DNA of 64,000 nt from Caenimonas sp. SL110 (GTDB lineage: Bacteria; Pseudomonadota; Gammaproteobacteria; Burkholderiales; Burkholderiaceae_C), in assembly GCF_001044395.1 (NCBI RefSeq), contig NZ_JANU01000064.1, positions 1 to 64,000 on the forward strand. Direction: 5' to 3'. This document shows positions 39,687 through 49,731 of this stretch, piece by piece. Below the pieces are notes generated by a model that worked only from the letters and a program-made list of their open reading frames with translations, made no database searches and was not told where the DNA came from. The position numbers and the translations under genes were made by a program. Positions within the stretch are counted from its first letter, which is position 1. Each line of letters opens with the position of its first letter.

Positions 39687-42551
39687 ATGTCCAGTACTAC
39701 CGTCGCCGAGTTTGCCAACGAACTCAAGAAGTCAACCGAGACGCTGCTTGAGCAGCTTCGCAGCGCAGGCGTGGCCAAATCGGCCCCTACCGATGCGCTC
39801 AGCGATGCCGACAAGCAGAAGCTGCTCGGTTTCCTGCAGGCCAGCCATGGCACCGTCGCGCCTGAGCGCAAGAAGATCACCCTGGTGAAAAAATCGACCA
39901 CCGAGATCAAGCAGGCCGACTCTTCGGGCAAGGCTCGCACCATTCAGGTCGAAGTGCGCAAGAAGCGCACCTTCGTCAAGCGCGACGAGGGCGGCGATAC
40001 GGCCGTGATCGAGGCGCCAGAACCCGAGGTTCAACAGGCGCCTGCTGCGCCTACGGTCGATGAGATCGAACTCACCCGTCGCGAAGAAGAAGCCCGACGC
40101 CAGGCCGAGCTGATCCGACGCCAGGAAGAAGACCTGGCCGAAAAGCGTCGCCAGCGCGAAGACTCGGAAAAGCGCGAGCGCGAGGCCGAAGAACGCGCCG
40201 CGAACTACGCCGCCAACGAACAGCAAAAGAAGACCGAAGCCAGCAGCAACAAGGCTGAAGCCGAGGCCGAAGCCCAGGCAGCCGCTGCCGCACGCGCCGC
40301 TGCACAGGCCGAAGCCCGCGAAAAGGCAGAAGCCGAGTCAAAGGCCCGGGCCGCTGAAGAAGCCGCGCGCGCTGCTGATCTGGGTGATCGCCGCCGCAAG
40401 GCCGAGGCCGAAGCCGCCGCGATCCGGTCCATGATGTCCGCGCCCAAGAAGGTGCTCGTTGCCCACAAGCCGCCCGAGAAGGTGGTTGCCAAGGTTGAGC
40501 CAGCCAAGCCGGCCGCCAAGGGCACGCTCCACAAGCCGGCAGTCGGCACGGGCACCGGTCGTCCGGCCCCCGGCGCAGCCGCGCCTGCCGGCCCGGGTGC
40601 GAACAAGGAAGTCAAGTCTGCCAAGCTCAGCTCCAGCTGGGCAGGCGACCCGGCCAAGAAGAAGGCCATCCCGACTCGCGGCGATGCCACGGGCGGCGTG
40701 GGCCGAAACAGCTGGCGCGGAGGCCCGCGTGGCCGCCGCGGGGACCGCGGTGACCATCGCGATGACAACGTCCAGTCGGCACCGGTGGAGCAACGCATCA
40801 TCGAAGTGCACGTCCCGGAGACGATCACCGTCGCCGAACTCGCGCACAAGATGGCCGTGAAGGCATCCGAGGTCATCAAGGCGCTGATGAAGATGGGACA
40901 GATGGTCACCATCAACCAGCCGCTCGACCAGGACACCGCGATGATCGTCGTCGAGGAAATGGGCCACAAGGCCGTTACCGCCGAGCTCGACGATCCAGAA
41001 GCATTTGCCGAAGAAGAAGTCGGCGCCACCGAGGGCGAATCGCTGCCGCGCGCGCCAGTCGTTACTGTCATGGGTCACGTCGACCACGGCAAGACCTCGC
41101 TGCTCGACTACATCCGCCGCGCCAAGGTTGCGGCTGGTGAAGCGGGTGGTATCACGCAGCACATCGGCGCTTATCACGTCGAGACCCCGCGCGGAATGAT
41201 CTCGTTCCTGGACACCCCCGGCCACGAGGCGTTCACCGCCATGCGTGCTCGCGGTGCGCAGGCAACCGACATCGTGATCCTGGTGGTTGCGGCCGATGAC
41301 GGCGTCATGCCGCAGACCAAGGAAGCCATCAAGCACGCCAAGGCGGCTGGTGTCCCTATCGTCGTGGCCATCAACAAGATTGACAAGCCCGACTCCAATC
41401 CGGATCGCGTGAAGCAAGAGCTCGTGACCGAAGAGGTCGTGCCCGAAGAGTACGGTGGCGAGTCGCCATTCGTGCCCGTGTCAGCCAAGACCGGCGAGGG
41501 CATCGACGCCTTGCTCGAGCAGGTGCTGCTCCAGGCTGAAGTGCTCGAATTGAAGGCGCCGGTTGATGCGATGGCCAAGGGCCTCGTGATCGAGGCGAAG
41601 CTCGACAAGGGTCGCGGCCCGGTTGCGACGGTGCTCATTCAGTCCGGCACGCTCAAGACCGGCGATGTGGTGCTGGCAGGCCAGACCTACGGCCGTGTTC
41701 GCGCCATGCTCGATGAGAACGGCAAGGCGATCAAGTCCGCTGGACCGTCGATTCCTGTCGAGATCCAGGGCCTGACCGAAGTGCCTCAAGCTGGCGACGA
41801 ATTCATGGTCATGACCGACGAGCGCCGCGCCCGCGAAATTTCCACCTATCGTGCTGGCAAGTTCCGCAACACCAAGCTGGCCAAGCAGCAGGCATCCAAG
41901 CTGGAGAACATGTTCACCGACATGACCGCCGGCGAAGTGAAGATGGTTCCGATCATCATCAAGGCCGACTTCCAGGGCTCGCAGGAAGCGCTCGGGCAAT
42001 CGCTGCTCAAGCTTTCGACGGACGAAGTCAAGGTGCAGTTGGTGTACTCCGGCGTCGGTGGCATCAGCGAATCCGACGTGAACCTGGCAATCGCCGCCAA
42101 GGGCATCATCATCGGCTTCAATGTTCGTGCCGATGCTGGCGCACGCAAGTTGGCTGAAGGCAACGGCGTGGACATTCGCTACTACGGCATCATCTACGAC
42201 GCCGTGGACGAATTGAAGGTCGCGATGTCCGGCATGCTGGCTCCAGAGCAGAAGGAAGAGATCATCGGTACGGCCGAAGTTCGCACCGTGTTCGTGGCCT
42301 CCAAGATCGGTACTGTCGCTGGTTCGTACATCACCTCTGGTCAGGTCACGCGCAACTGCAGGTTCCGCCTGCTGCGCGACAACGTGGTCGTCTACACCGG
42401 TGACGTCGAGTCGGTCAAGCGCCTCAAGGACGACGTGCGCGAGGTCAAGGAAGGCTTCGAGTGCGGTATCAAGCTGCGCAACTACAACGACGTGAAGGAA
42501 GGCGACAACCTCGAATTCTTCGAAGTCAAGGAAATTGCCCGGACGCTGTAA
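39687..42551 (+). CDS. infB: Translation initiation factor IF-2
   Basis: 954 residues. N-terminal IF2_N module ([19 protein letters not shown]), IF2-associated basic region, a very long Glu/Arg/Ala-rich helix (about 130-250), a Pro/Gly linker with [11 protein letters not shown], a second IF2_N ([19 protein letters not shown]), then the GTPase: G1 GHVDHGKT, G3 DTPGHEAF, G4 NKID, and domains II, III and IV ending VKEIARTL. It places initiator tRNA on the 30S subunit. An internal in-frame start producing a shorter IF-2 form is possible, as in E. coli, but I cannot assign one. Spacing to nusA is 23 bases. Confidence 0.97.
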   Translation: MSSTTVAEFANELKKSTETLLEQLRSAGVAKSAPTDALSDADKQKLLGFLQASHGTVAPERKKITLVKKSTTEIKQADSSGKARTIQVEVRKKRTFVKRDEGGDTAVIEAPEPEVQQAPAAPTVDEIELTRREEEARRQAELIRRQEEDLAEKRRQREDSEKREREAEERAANYAANEQQKKTEASSNKAEAEAEAQAAAAARAAAQAEAREKAEAESKARAAEEAARAADLGDRRRKAEAEAAAIRSMMSAPKKVLVAHKPPEKVVAKVEPAKPAAKGTLHKPAVGTGTGRPAPGAAAPAGPGANKEVKSAKLSSSWAGDPAKKKAIPTRGDATGGVGRNSWRGGPRGRRGDRGDHRDDNVQSAPVEQRIIEVHVPETITVAELAHKMAVKASEVIKALMKMGQMVTINQPLDQDTAMIVVEEMGHKAVTAELDDPEAFAEEEVGATEGESLPRAPVVTVMGHVDHGKTSLLDYIRRAKVAAGEAGGITQHIGAYHVETPRGMISFLDTPGHEAFTAMRARGAQATDIVILVVAADDGVMPQTKEAIKHAKAAGVPIVVAINKIDKPDSNPDRVKQELVTEEVVPEEYGGESPFVPVSAKTGEGIDALLEQVLLQAEVLELKAPVDAMAKGLVIEAKLDKGRGPVATVLIQSGTLKTGDVVLAGQTYGRVRAMLDENGKAIKSAGPSIPVEIQGLTEVPQAGDEFMVMTDERRAREISTYRAGKFRNTKLAKQQASKLENMFTDMTAGEVKMVPIIIKADFQGSQEALGQSLLKLSTDEVKVQLVYSGVGGISESDVNLAIAAKGIIIGFNVRADAGARKLAEGNGVDIRYYGIIYDAVDELKVAMSGMLAPEQKEEIIGTAEVRTVFVASKIGTVAGSYITSGQVTRNCRFRLLRDNVVVYTGDVESVKRLKDDVREVKEGFECGIKLRNYNDVKEGDNLEFFEVKEIARTL

Positions 42552-42569
42552 GGCGTTTGTGATCCAGCC

Positions 42570-42941
42570 ATGCCCGCGAAAAAATCCGCTACGCCCAACC
42601 GGGCCTTCAAGGTCGCAGATCAGATCCAGCGCGACCTGACGGAGCTGATCGCGCGCGAGTTGAAGGACCCGCGCGTGGGGATGGTCACGATCCAGGCCGT
42701 TGAGGTGACGCCCGACTATGCGCATGCGAAGATTTTCTTCAGCGTGCTCGTGGGCGATGCACAGGAATGCGAGGACGCCTTGAACCAGGCGGCCGGCTTC
42801 CTGCGCAATGGGCTCTTCAAGCGCCTGCATATCCATACCGTGCCCACGCTGCACTTTCTCTTTGACCGCACCACTGAGCGTGCGGCCGATATGAACGCCC
42901 TGATCGCCAAGGCGGTCTCTTCGCGCGCTAAAGAGGACTGA
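42570..42941 (+). CDS. rbfA: 30S ribosome-binding factor RbfA
   Basis: 123 residues. A single KH-like domain: [48 protein letters not shown], then [29 protein letters not shown]. Assists late 30S maturation and cold adaptation. It sits 18 bases after infB and two bases before truB, the conserved order of this operon. Confidence 0.96.
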   Translation: MPAKKSATPNRAFKVADQIQRDLTELIARELKDPRVGMVTIQAVEVTPDYAHAKIFFSVLVGDAQECEDALNQAAGFLRNGLFKRLHIHTVPTLHFLFDRTTERAADMNALIAKAVSSRAKED

Positions 42942-42943
42942 AC

Positions 42944-43918
42944 ATGACAGCGCCACGCACCAGGGTGCAGCGGCGCCCTGTGCATGGGGTGTTGCTGCTC
43001 GACAAACCGCTGGGACTTTCCAGCAACAACGCTTTGCAGCGATGCAAGTGGCTCTTGCGCGCCGAAAAGGCGGGGCATACCGGCACGCTCGATCCGCTGG
43101 CCACCGGTGTCCTGCCGCTTTGCTTTGGCGCAGCGACCAAGTTCTCGCAATTGCAGCTCGATGCGGACAAGACCTATGAAGCCACGATTCGCCTCGGCCA
43201 GAAAACGAGCACGGGCGACGCAGAAGGTGATGTGATCGAGACGCGCGAAGTGCCCAGGCTGACGGCCGATGACATCGCCGCAGTCGCAACCCGGTTCACC
43301 GGGCCGCAGCGCCAGATGCCTCCGATGTACAGCGCGCTAAAAAAAGACGGCAAGGCGCTGTATGAATACGCCCGGGCGGGTGAAGACGTCGAGCGAGAGC
43401 CGCGCGACATCGTGGTGCGGGAATTGCATCTGACACCCGATGGGAAAACCGATCTGCGCATGGTGGCGCGAGTGACCAAAGGCACCTACATTCGCACGCT
43501 GGGTGAAGACATCGGCGAGGCGCTCGGCTGCGGTGGGCACCTGGTGTCGCTCCGCCGCATCGCGACGGGGCAGTTCGACGTGTCGCAGTGCGTCACGCTC
43601 GACGCCTTTGAATCCATGACGGACGAGGCGCGTTCACAGGCGCTGCTTCCGGTGGAGTCGCTGCTGGTCGATCACACGCGTGTCACGCTTGATGCGGACA
43701 ATGCGGGGCGGTTTCTCAGCGGGCTGCGCAGGCGAGGTACCTGGCTCGATACCGAGCAGGTCGCTGTGTTCGGACCGCTGCCCTCATCCCAACCTTCCCC
43801 CAAAGAGGGGAGGAGTGAAGCCCTTTTGGGCACCGCTCATGTAAAAGGCGGCGAACTCATTCCTGGCCGGCTCCTGAGCCCGCCAGAAGTTGCACAAATT
43901 CAAGAAAGCAATCCATGA
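42944..43918 (+). CDS. truB: tRNA pseudouridine(55) synthase TruB, with repeat-derived insert
   Basis: 324 residues. TruB motifs: [19 protein letters not shown], the catalytic Asp in [63 protein letters not shown] and [22 protein letters not shown]. It makes pseudouridine 55 in the T-loop of tRNAs. Near the C-terminus, residues about 280-305 ([20 protein letters not shown]) come from a pyrimidine-then-purine repeat-like DNA stretch (43781-43821) that keeps the frame. The stop overlaps typA by ATGA. Confidence 0.95.
   Translation: MTAPRTRVQRRPVHGVLLLDKPLGLSSNNALQRCKWLLRAEKAGHTGTLDPLATGVLPLCFGAATKFSQLQLDADKTYEATIRLGQKTSTGDAEGDVIETREVPRLTADDIAAVATRFTGPQRQMPPMYSALKKDGKALYEYARAGEDVEREPRDIVVRELHLTPDGKTDLRMVARVTKGTYIRTLGEDIGEALGCGGHLVSLRRIATGQFDVSQCVTLDAFESMTDEARSQALLPVESLLVDHTRVTLDADNAGRFLSGLRRRGTWLDTEQVAVFGPLPSSQPSPKEGRSEALLGTAHVKGGELIPGRLLSPPEVAQIQESNP
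43781..43821. repeat. Repeat-like palindromic stretch inside truB
   Basis: CCCTCATCCCAACCTTCCCC followed by CAAAGAGGGGAGGAG, an imperfect inverted repeat of C-rich and G-rich halves. This type of sequence usually sits between genes in Burkholderiales. Here it is read in frame as part of the TruB C-terminal region. Dispersed status cannot be shown from one copy. Confidence 0.5.
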
Positions 43919-45741
43919 CCAACAAGCAAATTCGCAACATCGCCATCATCGCGCACGTCGACCATGGCAAGACCACCATGGTTGACCAGCTGCTGCGCCA
44001 GTCGGGCACCTTCGCCGAGCACGAGAAGGTCGTCGACACCGTGATGGACAACAACGCGATCGAACGCGAGCGCGGCATCACCATCCTGGCCAAGAACTGC
44101 GCCGTGAGCTGGAAGGGCACGCACATCAACATCGTCGACACCCCCGGCCACGCGGACTTCGGCGGTGAAGTCGAGCGCGCACTGTCCATGGTCGATGGTG
44201 TGGTGCTGCTGATCGATGCACAGGAAGGCCCGATGCCGCAAACGCGCTTCGTGACCAAGAAGGCGCTGGCCCTGGGCCTGCGTCCTATCCTTGTGGTGAA
44301 CAAGGTCGACAAGCCCGGCGCGCGTCCGCAGTACGTCGTCAACGCGGCCTTTGACCTGTTCGACAAGCTCGGCGCGACCGATGAACAGCTCGACTTTCCG
44401 GTCGTCTATGCCTCGGGCATCAACGGCTGGAGTTCGATGGAAGAGGGCGGCCAGGGCGAGCAGTGGGGCCCGGACATGTCGGCCCTGTTCGACACGGTGC
44501 TCAATCACGTGCCCGCGCATGAAGGTGACCCCGAAGCGCCGCTGCAGTTGCAGATCTCGGCCATCGACTACTCGTCGTTCGTTGGTCGCATCGGCGTTGG
44601 CCGAATTCACTCCGGCACCATCAAGCCGATGATGGATGTGCTGGTGATGGAAGGCCCGGACGGCAAGTCGTTCAAGGGTCGTATCAACCAGGTGCTGACG
44701 TTCCAGGGCCTGGACCGCGTGCAGGTGACCGAAGCAGGTCCCGGCCACATCGTGCTGGTCAACGGCATTGAGGACATCGGTATCGGCGTCACGCTGACCG
44801 ACCCCCTGAACCCCGCGCCGCTGCCGATGCTCAAGGTCGATGAGCCGACGCTGACAATGAATTTCTGCGTTAACACCAGCCCGCTCGCAGGCCGTGAAGG
44901 CAAGTTCGTGACCAGTCGCCAGATCTGGGACCGCCTGCAGAAAGAATTGCAATCGAACGTCGCGCTGCGCGTGAACGAGACCGATGAAGAAGGCATTTTC
45001 GAAGTGATGGGTCGCGGCGAATTGCACCTCACCATCCTGCTGGAAAACATGCGCCGCGAAGGCTACGAGCTCGCCGTCTCCAAGCCGCGCGTGGTCCTGC
45101 GTGATGTAAATGGCGAGAAGCACGAGCCGATCGAACTCGTCACCGTGGACATTGAAGAGACCCATCAAGGCGGCGTGATGCAGGCCCTGGGCGAGCGCAA
45201 GGGCGATCTCGTGAACATGGAGCCGGACGGCCGTGGCCGCGTTCGCCTCGAATACCGCATCCCGGCGCGCGGCCTCATCGGCTTTACCAATGAATTCCTG
45301 AACCTGACACGCGGTTCGGGCCTGATCTCGAACATCTTCGACAGCTATGAGCCGCACCGCGGTGATATCGGCGGTCGCAAGAACGGCGTGCTGATCTCGA
45401 TGGACGACGGCGAAATCTTCACCTACGCCCTGGGCAAGCTGGACGATCGCGGACGCATGTTCGTGCGCGCCAATGACCCGGTTTACGAAGGCATGATTGT
45501 CGGCATCCACAGCCGCGACAACGACCTGGTCGTGAATGCGACGCGTACCAAGCAGCTGACCAACTTCCGTGTGTCCGGCAAGGAAGACGCGATCAAGATC
45601 ACGCCGCCCATCCAGCTCACGCTCGAGTATGGCGTCGAGTTCATCGAAGACGACGAACTGGTTGAAATCACGCCCAAGAGCGTGCGCCTTCGCAAGCGCT
45701 TCCTGAAAGAGCACGAGCGCAAGCGCGCAGGCCGAGGCTAA
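43915..45741 (+). CDS. typA: Ribosome-associated GTPase TypA/BipA
   Basis: 608 residues. Translational GTPase: G1 [15 protein letters not shown], switch [10 protein letters not shown]3 [15 protein letters not shown]4 [10 protein letters not shown], then EF-G-like domains and the BipA-specific C-terminal domain ([54 protein letters not shown]). Helps ribosome assembly and stress growth. It starts in the ATGA overlap with the truB stop, so it is the last gene of the rimP operon here. Length and motifs are fully standard. Confidence 0.96.
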   Translation: MTNKQIRNIAIIAHVDHGKTTMVDQLLRQSGTFAEHEKVVDTVMDNNAIERERGITILAKNCAVSWKGTHINIVDTPGHADFGGEVERALSMVDGVVLLIDAQEGPMPQTRFVTKKALALGLRPILVVNKVDKPGARPQYVVNAAFDLFDKLGATDEQLDFPVVYASGINGWSSMEEGGQGEQWGPDMSALFDTVLNHVPAHEGDPEAPLQLQISAIDYSSFVGRIGVGRIHSGTIKPMMDVLVMEGPDGKSFKGRINQVLTFQGLDRVQVTEAGPGHIVLVNGIEDIGIGVTLTDPLNPAPLPMLKVDEPTLTMNFCVNTSPLAGREGKFVTSRQIWDRLQKELQSNVALRVNETDEEGIFEVMGRGELHLTILLENMRREGYELAVSKPRVVLRDVNGEKHEPIELVTVDIEETHQGGVMQALGERKGDLVNMEPDGRGRVRLEYRIPARGLIGFTNEFLNLTRGSGLISNIFDSYEPHRGDIGGRKNGVLISMDDGEIFTYALGKLDDRGRMFVRANDPVYEGMIVGIHSRDNDLVVNATRTKQLTNFRVSGKEDAIKITPPIQLTLEYGVEFIEDDELVEITPKSVRLRKRFLKEHERKRAGRG

Positions 45742-45755
45742 AAAAAACCGCAGGC

Positions 45756-46637
45756 ATGCAGCTCCGGCACGGTCAAGCCGTCTGGGTGATGGTGGCGGCG
45801 ACCCTGATGTGGTCGATCGCCGGCGTCGTCACACGCCAGCTGGAGCACGCGCGCAGCTTCGAGGTCACCTTCTGGCGCAGCTTTTTCACGGTGCTCGCGC
45901 TGCTCGTGCTGTTGCCCGCCTGGCAGGGCATCGGCGTCTTCAGGCGGATGCACTGGAAGAGCACGTACTTCTGGCTTTCGTGCATTTGCTGGGCCGTGAT
46001 GTTCACTGCATTCATGGTGGCAATGACGCTGACCACCGTGGCAAACGTGCTTGTGACGCTGGCACTCGGGCCGCTCTTCACCGCAATCCTTGCCCGAATC
46101 TTCGTGGACAGCAGCATGCCCACGCGGACCTGGGTCGCGATTTTTATCGCAGGACTCGGAATCGCCTGGATGTACGGCTCGCAGGTCAGCCTGGGTGCGC
46201 CGGGCGTCGTCACCAGTTACCTGGTTGCGCTGTGCGTTCCGATTGCCGGCGCGATTCAGTGGACCGTGGTCAAGCGTAGCCAGGGTCGTGGCGAGAAGCT
46301 CGATCTCGTACCATGCGTGCTCGTCGGGGCCGCAATCTCGGCGCTGGTCACGCTGCCGCTTGCAATGCCTTTCGAGGCTTCGGGCACCGATGTCGCATGG
46401 CTTGCGCTGCTGGGCGTCGTGCAGCTTGCGATTCCCTGTGCGCTGTCGGTGATCTGCGCGCGCGTACTGGCGGCGCCGGAGGTGTCGCTCCTCGGGCTGC
46501 TGGAGATCGTGTTCGGGATCGGCCTTGCATGGCTGGGTGCCAACGAAGCACCCGACCGCAATGTGCTGATCGGCGGCGCCCTTGTCATCGGGGCGCTGGT
46601 CGCAAATGAAATCATTGGCTGGAGGCAAAGGCTATGA
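45756..46637 (+). CDS. EamA-family (DMT) transporter
   Basis: 293 residues, ten predicted hydrophobic helices in two EamA halves. Half 1 begins VWVMVAATLMWSIAGVVTRQLEHARSFEVTFWRS and includes ALTLGPLF-like LALGPLFTAILARI; half 2 runs from GVVTSYLVALCVPIAGAIQW to LGLLEIVFGIGLAWLGANEAP. Probably exports a small metabolite; substrate not inferable. Starts 14 bases after the typA stop and overlaps the next gene by ATGA. Confidence 0.9.
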   Translation: MQLRHGQAVWVMVAATLMWSIAGVVTRQLEHARSFEVTFWRSFFTVLALLVLLPAWQGIGVFRRMHWKSTYFWLSCICWAVMFTAFMVAMTLTTVANVLVTLALGPLFTAILARIFVDSSMPTRTWVAIFIAGLGIAWMYGSQVSLGAPGVVTSYLVALCVPIAGAIQWTVVKRSQGRGEKLDLVPCVLVGAAISALVTLPLAMPFEASGTDVAWLALLGVVQLAIPCALSVICARVLAAPEVSLLGLLEIVFGIGLAWLGANEAPDRNVLIGGALVIGALVANEIIGWRQRL

Positions 46638-47719
46638 GCGAAATCCTGGCTGAACGCGTCGGCTCTGCCGGCCTCATCACACTCAACAGGCCCAAGGCGC
46701 TCAACGCCTTGTCGCTGTCGATGGTGCGTGACCTTGCGAAGACCTTGCGCGAGTGGCAAGACGACCCGTGGATCGAACGCGTCGCCCTGCGCGGCACAGG
46801 CAAGGACGGCCAGCCCTTTGGTGCGTTCTGTGCGGGTGGCGACATCCGCTGGTTCCATGAAGCGGCGCATGCCGGCGACACGACGCTGGAAGATTTCTTC
46901 ACCGACGAGTACGCACTCAACCACCTCATTCACAGCTACCCAAAACCTTATGCAGTGTTTCTGGACGGCATCGTGATGGGCGGCGGCATGGGCATCTCGG
47001 GCCACGGAAAGCACAAGGTGGCGCAGGGAATGCGCATCGTCACCGAGCGCACAAAGATGGCAATGCCAGAAACGAATATCGGCTTGTTCCCCGATGTCGG
47101 CGGAGGGTACTTTCTCAGCCGCTGTCCTGGCTTCATCGGCGAATACCTGGCCCTGACGGGACACCTCATACGCGCCGATGACGCGATCTATGCGCAGCTC
47201 GCCGACGTGCAGGTTCAGTCGGCGCGGCTTCCTGCTATCTGGGGTCACTACATCGAGCGCGGAATGTCTGCGTTTGAGGGCGAGGGCGTGCAGTCCGAAG
47301 AGCCCTGTGTGCTCGAGATCAATCGCGCAGCCATCGACGGTTTTTTTGGATTGCCGACGGTGACCGAAATCGTTGAGGCACTGGAAGCGGACAGCTCTGC
47401 CTGGGCCGAAGAGACTGCTGCCATGCTGCGCAAGCGCTCCCCGCTGATGCTGCACGTCACGCTCGAACAGCTGCGCCGGGGTCGCCGCATGTCGCTTGCG
47501 GACGACCTGCGGATGGAGCGTGACATCGTGCGCAACTGCTTTCAGTTGCGACAGGGCGCAGAGAGCGAAACGGTGGAGGGCATCCGTGCCCTTGTCATCG
47601 ACAAGGACCAGCAGCCGAACTGGAATCCGGCTCGCATCGAAGACGTGACACCGGATATGGTCGCGGACTTCTTCGAGAGCCCGTGGAGCGTCGACCAACA
47701 CCCCTTGCGGGCGTTGTAA
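46634..47719 (+). CDS. Enoyl-CoA hydratase/isomerase family, 3-hydroxyisobutyryl-CoA hydrolase-like
   Basis: 361 residues, the length of HIBCH-type members rather than about 260 for simple hydratases. Crotonase motifs: GLITLNRPKALNALS, the oxyanion hole AFCAGGDIRWFHE, and DGIVMGGGMGISGHGKHKVA followed by MAMPETNIGLFPDVGGGYFLSR with the catalytic Glu. These blocks are characteristic of 3-hydroxyisobutyryl-CoA hydrolase in valine breakdown. Other valine genes are not nearby, so the pathway is inferred from family only. Coupled to the EamA gene by ATGA, a pairing whose meaning is unclear. Confidence 0.88.
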   Translation: MSEILAERVGSAGLITLNRPKALNALSLSMVRDLAKTLREWQDDPWIERVALRGTGKDGQPFGAFCAGGDIRWFHEAAHAGDTTLEDFFTDEYALNHLIHSYPKPYAVFLDGIVMGGGMGISGHGKHKVAQGMRIVTERTKMAMPETNIGLFPDVGGGYFLSRCPGFIGEYLALTGHLIRADDAIYAQLADVQVQSARLPAIWGHYIERGMSAFEGEGVQSEEPCVLEINRAAIDGFFGLPTVTEIVEALEADSSAWAEETAAMLRKRSPLMLHVTLEQLRRGRRMSLADDLRMERDIVRNCFQLRQGAESETVEGIRALVIDKDQQPNWNPARIEDVTPDMVADFFESPWSVDQHPLRAL

Positions 47720-47739
47720 CCGTCTCGGGGCAGGGCGCC

Positions 47740-48216
47740 CTAGCGCCTGCTGCCCTTCATTGCCCGCTCGACCTCGCGCTTGCCTTCACGGTCCTTGATC
47801 GTGTTGCGCTTGTCGTGCTCGGCCTTGCCCTTGGCCAGAGCGATCTCGCATTTCACTTTTCCGCCCTTCCAGTGCAGGTTGAGCGGCACCAGGGTGTAGC
47901 CCTTTTGCTCAACCTTGCCGATGAGTCGGCGTATCTCTTCCTTGTGCAGCAACAGCTTCTTGGTGCGCACCGAGTCGGGCGAGACATGCGTGGATGCGGT
48001 GTTGAGCGGGTTGATCTGGCAGCCGATCACGAAGAGCTCACCGCCCTTGATGACCACGTAGCCATCGGTCAGCTGTACCTTGCCCGCGCGCAGGGCCTTG
48101 ATCTCCCAGCCCTGCAGCACCATGCCTGCCTCGTACTTCTCTTCAAAGGAGTAGTTGTAGGCAGCTTTCTTGTTGTCTGCGATTCGGCTGGAGGTGTCGG
48201 GTTTGCTGGAGGCCAT
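47740..48216 (-). CDS. smpB: SsrA-binding protein SmpB
   Basis: 158 residues. [59 protein letters not shown] is the OB-fold tmRNA-binding part; the basic tail ([30 protein letters not shown]) enters the mRNA channel. Together with tmRNA it rescues stalled ribosomes. Divergent from ratA with 77 bases between starts, a widely conserved arrangement. The ssrA gene is not in the window. Confidence 0.96.
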   Translation of the reverse strand: MASSKPDTSSRIADNKKAAYNYSFEEKYEAGMVLQGWEIKALRAGKVQLTDGYVVIKGGELFVIGCQINPLNTASTHVSPDSVRTKKLLLHKEEIRRLIGKVEQKGYTLVPLNLHWKGGKVKCEIALAKGKAEHDKRNTIKDREGKREVERAMKGSRR

Positions 48217-48293
48217 GAATTAAAGATGGAAATGCGCATTGCACATGGGGATGCGCGGCCATACATACAATGCCCCGGCAAGCGCAGATTCTA

Positions 48294-48734
48294 ATGAAGT
48301 CAGTCCACAAATCCGTTCTCATCTGGTACAGCGCCGACGAAATGTTCGCTCTCGTCACCGACGTTGCGCGCTATCCCGAGTTCCTGCCCTGGTGCGACCG
48401 CTCCAGGGTACTCGAGCAGGACGAGCATTCCATGAAGGCAGAAGTCGGCATCGCCTTCAGCGGTATCCGCCAGACGTTCACCACGCACAACCTGCATGTA
48501 CCCGGCCGCGAGGTGAAGCTCAAGCTCATCGATGGCCCGTTCTCGCAACTCGACGGGCAGTGGACCTTCAGCCCGATCGGCGACGAGAACCAGCGCGCCT
48601 GCCGGGTGGTGCTCCAATTGAATTACGGCTTTGACAATGCCGCGCTCGGAGCGCTTGTCGGCCCGGTGTTCGACAAGATCGCCGGCAGCATGGTCGATGC
48701 GTTCGTCAAGCGCGCGGAACAAGTGCATGGGTGA
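48294..48734 (+). CDS. ratA: RatA/COQ10-like START-domain protein
   Basis: 146 residues from the ATG at 48294 (MKSVHKSVLIWYSADEMFALVTDVARYPEFLPWCDRS); the ATG at 48270 would add eight residues but the family starts at MK.VHKS. A SRPBCC lipid-binding fold with FTTHNLHVPGREVKLKLIDGPFSQLDGQWTF and the C-terminal helix VFDKIAGSMVDAFVKRAEQV. In E. coli it is called an anti-association toxin, but homologs act as ubiquinone-binding chaperones; the latter is better supported for this family. Overlaps rnfH by 8 bases. Confidence 0.93.
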   Translation: MKSVHKSVLIWYSADEMFALVTDVARYPEFLPWCDRSRVLEQDEHSMKAEVGIAFSGIRQTFTTHNLHVPGREVKLKLIDGPFSQLDGQWTFSPIGDENQRACRVVLQLNYGFDNAALGALVGPVFDKIAGSMVDAFVKRAEQVHG

Positions 48735-49053
48735 AGGCTGCGTCATTCGCGTGACGATTGCTTTCTCGCCGGCTGCCCGGGAGGTTCGCGAGCTTCACGT
48801 CGAATTGCCGTCGGGCTCCAGCGTTGCGTCTGCGCTGCGAGCGGGCGCGATAGAAATGGCCAATGCCGATTTGGGTATCTGGGGCCGCGGCACAACGCTA
48901 GATGCGGCTTTGCACGACGGTGACCGCGTCGAGATCTACCGGCCGCTCAAGGTCGATCCCAAACTCGCGCGCCGTGAGCGATTCAAGAAGCAGGGTGCGA
49001 AGGCGGCGGGATTGTTCGCCAGTCGCAGGGCTGGCGCAAAAGCCGGCTACTGA
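48727..49053 (+). CDS. rnfH: RnfH-family ubiquitin-like protein
   Basis: 108 residues. A beta-grasp fold: IRVTIAFSPAAREVRELHVELPSGSSVASALRAGAI ... LGIWGRGTTLDAALHDGDRVEIYRPLKVDPKLARRERFKKQG. The YRPLKVDPK.ARR.R block is the RnfH signature. The start overlaps the ratA stop by 8 bases, the classical ratA-rnfH pair facing smpB. Function is unknown despite the name. Confidence 0.93.
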   Translation: MGEGCVIRVTIAFSPAAREVRELHVELPSGSSVASALRAGAIEMANADLGIWGRGTTLDAALHDGDRVEIYRPLKVDPKLARRERFKKQGAKAAGLFASRRAGAKAGY

Positions 49054-49068
49054 ATTTCCTGCTGGCAA

Positions 49069-49590
49069 TCAGCCCGCAGCGGGCGCACATTGCTTGGCAA
49101 TGATGCCTTCCACGCGCTTGGAGTCCGCCGCGCGGGTGGCGTCGTCCAGAAACTCGCGCTCGCCCTTGGCGTTGGTTCGGGCGATGCGCGCTCCGGAGTC
49201 GAAGTTGGCCTTGGCACGCTTGGCATTCGCGCAGTTTTCGGCCTTGATGCGATCGCGCTCGTCGTTGGCGGCCTTCTGCTTTTCGGCTTCGGCCGCATCG
49301 GCAGCCTTTTTCTTGGCTTCGAGCGCAGGGTCCTTGCCGGGTGCCTTGGCTGCCAGTGGCACCGGCTTGGCCGGCTCTGACGCCACAACCGGAGCAGCCG
49401 CAAAGTCCTGCTGCTTTTTCATGCCGGGCTGGCGAAGGATGTTTTTGGCCGGAATATCGTTGGGCGGCGCCTGGTCGCTCAGGACCTTGCGGCCGTCCTT
49501 GTCGACCCACATCCACTGGGCCAGCGAGACCGAGGGGATTGCGCATGCGGAACACGCAATGGCGAGCAGGGCGGCACGGATCGGTTTCAT
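49069..49590 (-). CDS. DUF4124-domain secreted protein
   Basis: 173 residues from the ATG at 49590. A signal peptide (MKPIRAALLAIACSACAIPSVSLA) is followed by the short DUF4124 motif (QWMWVDKDGRKVLSDQAPP, about 25-45) and a long Ala/Lys/Glu-rich helix with a conserved C-rich end (ENCANAKRAKANFDSGARIARTN, and a final Cys in AKQCAPAAG). Probably periplasmic; its role is not known. Convergent with rnfH, 15 bases apart. An earlier in-frame ATG at 49611 gives seven more residues and is less likely. Confidence 0.88.
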   Translation of the reverse strand: MKPIRAALLAIACSACAIPSVSLAQWMWVDKDGRKVLSDQAPPNDIPAKNILRQPGMKKQQDFAAAPVVASEPAKPVPLAAKAPGKDPALEAKKKAADAAEAEKQKAANDERDRIKAENCANAKRAKANFDSGARIARTNAKGEREFLDDATRAADSKRVEGIIAKQCAPAAG

Positions 49591-49705
49591 CTGCGCAGTG
49601 TAGCGCTGCACCCCATCCGTGCGCTACCCGGGCCGCCGCGACCCTGAGGACTTAGTCACAAGCAGGGCAACCGGTGCGCGAGGGTTAGTACCAAGGGCAC
49701 ACGAG

Positions 49706-49711
49706 TACAAT
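49706..49711 (+). promoter_or_regulatory. Candidate -10 box of guaB promoter
   Basis: TACAAT at 49706-49711, 20 bases ahead of the guaB start. No good -35 is seen at 17 bases. A GGAG ribosome site follows at 49721. The call rests on the -10 match and position only. Confidence 0.4.
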
Positions 49712-49731
49712 CCGTTTTTTGGAGCTTTCAC

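Noticed and set aside
48239-48271. Promoter for ratA (TTGCAC ... TACAAT)
   Set aside because: The spacer is 21 bases, too long for a normal sigma-70 promoter.
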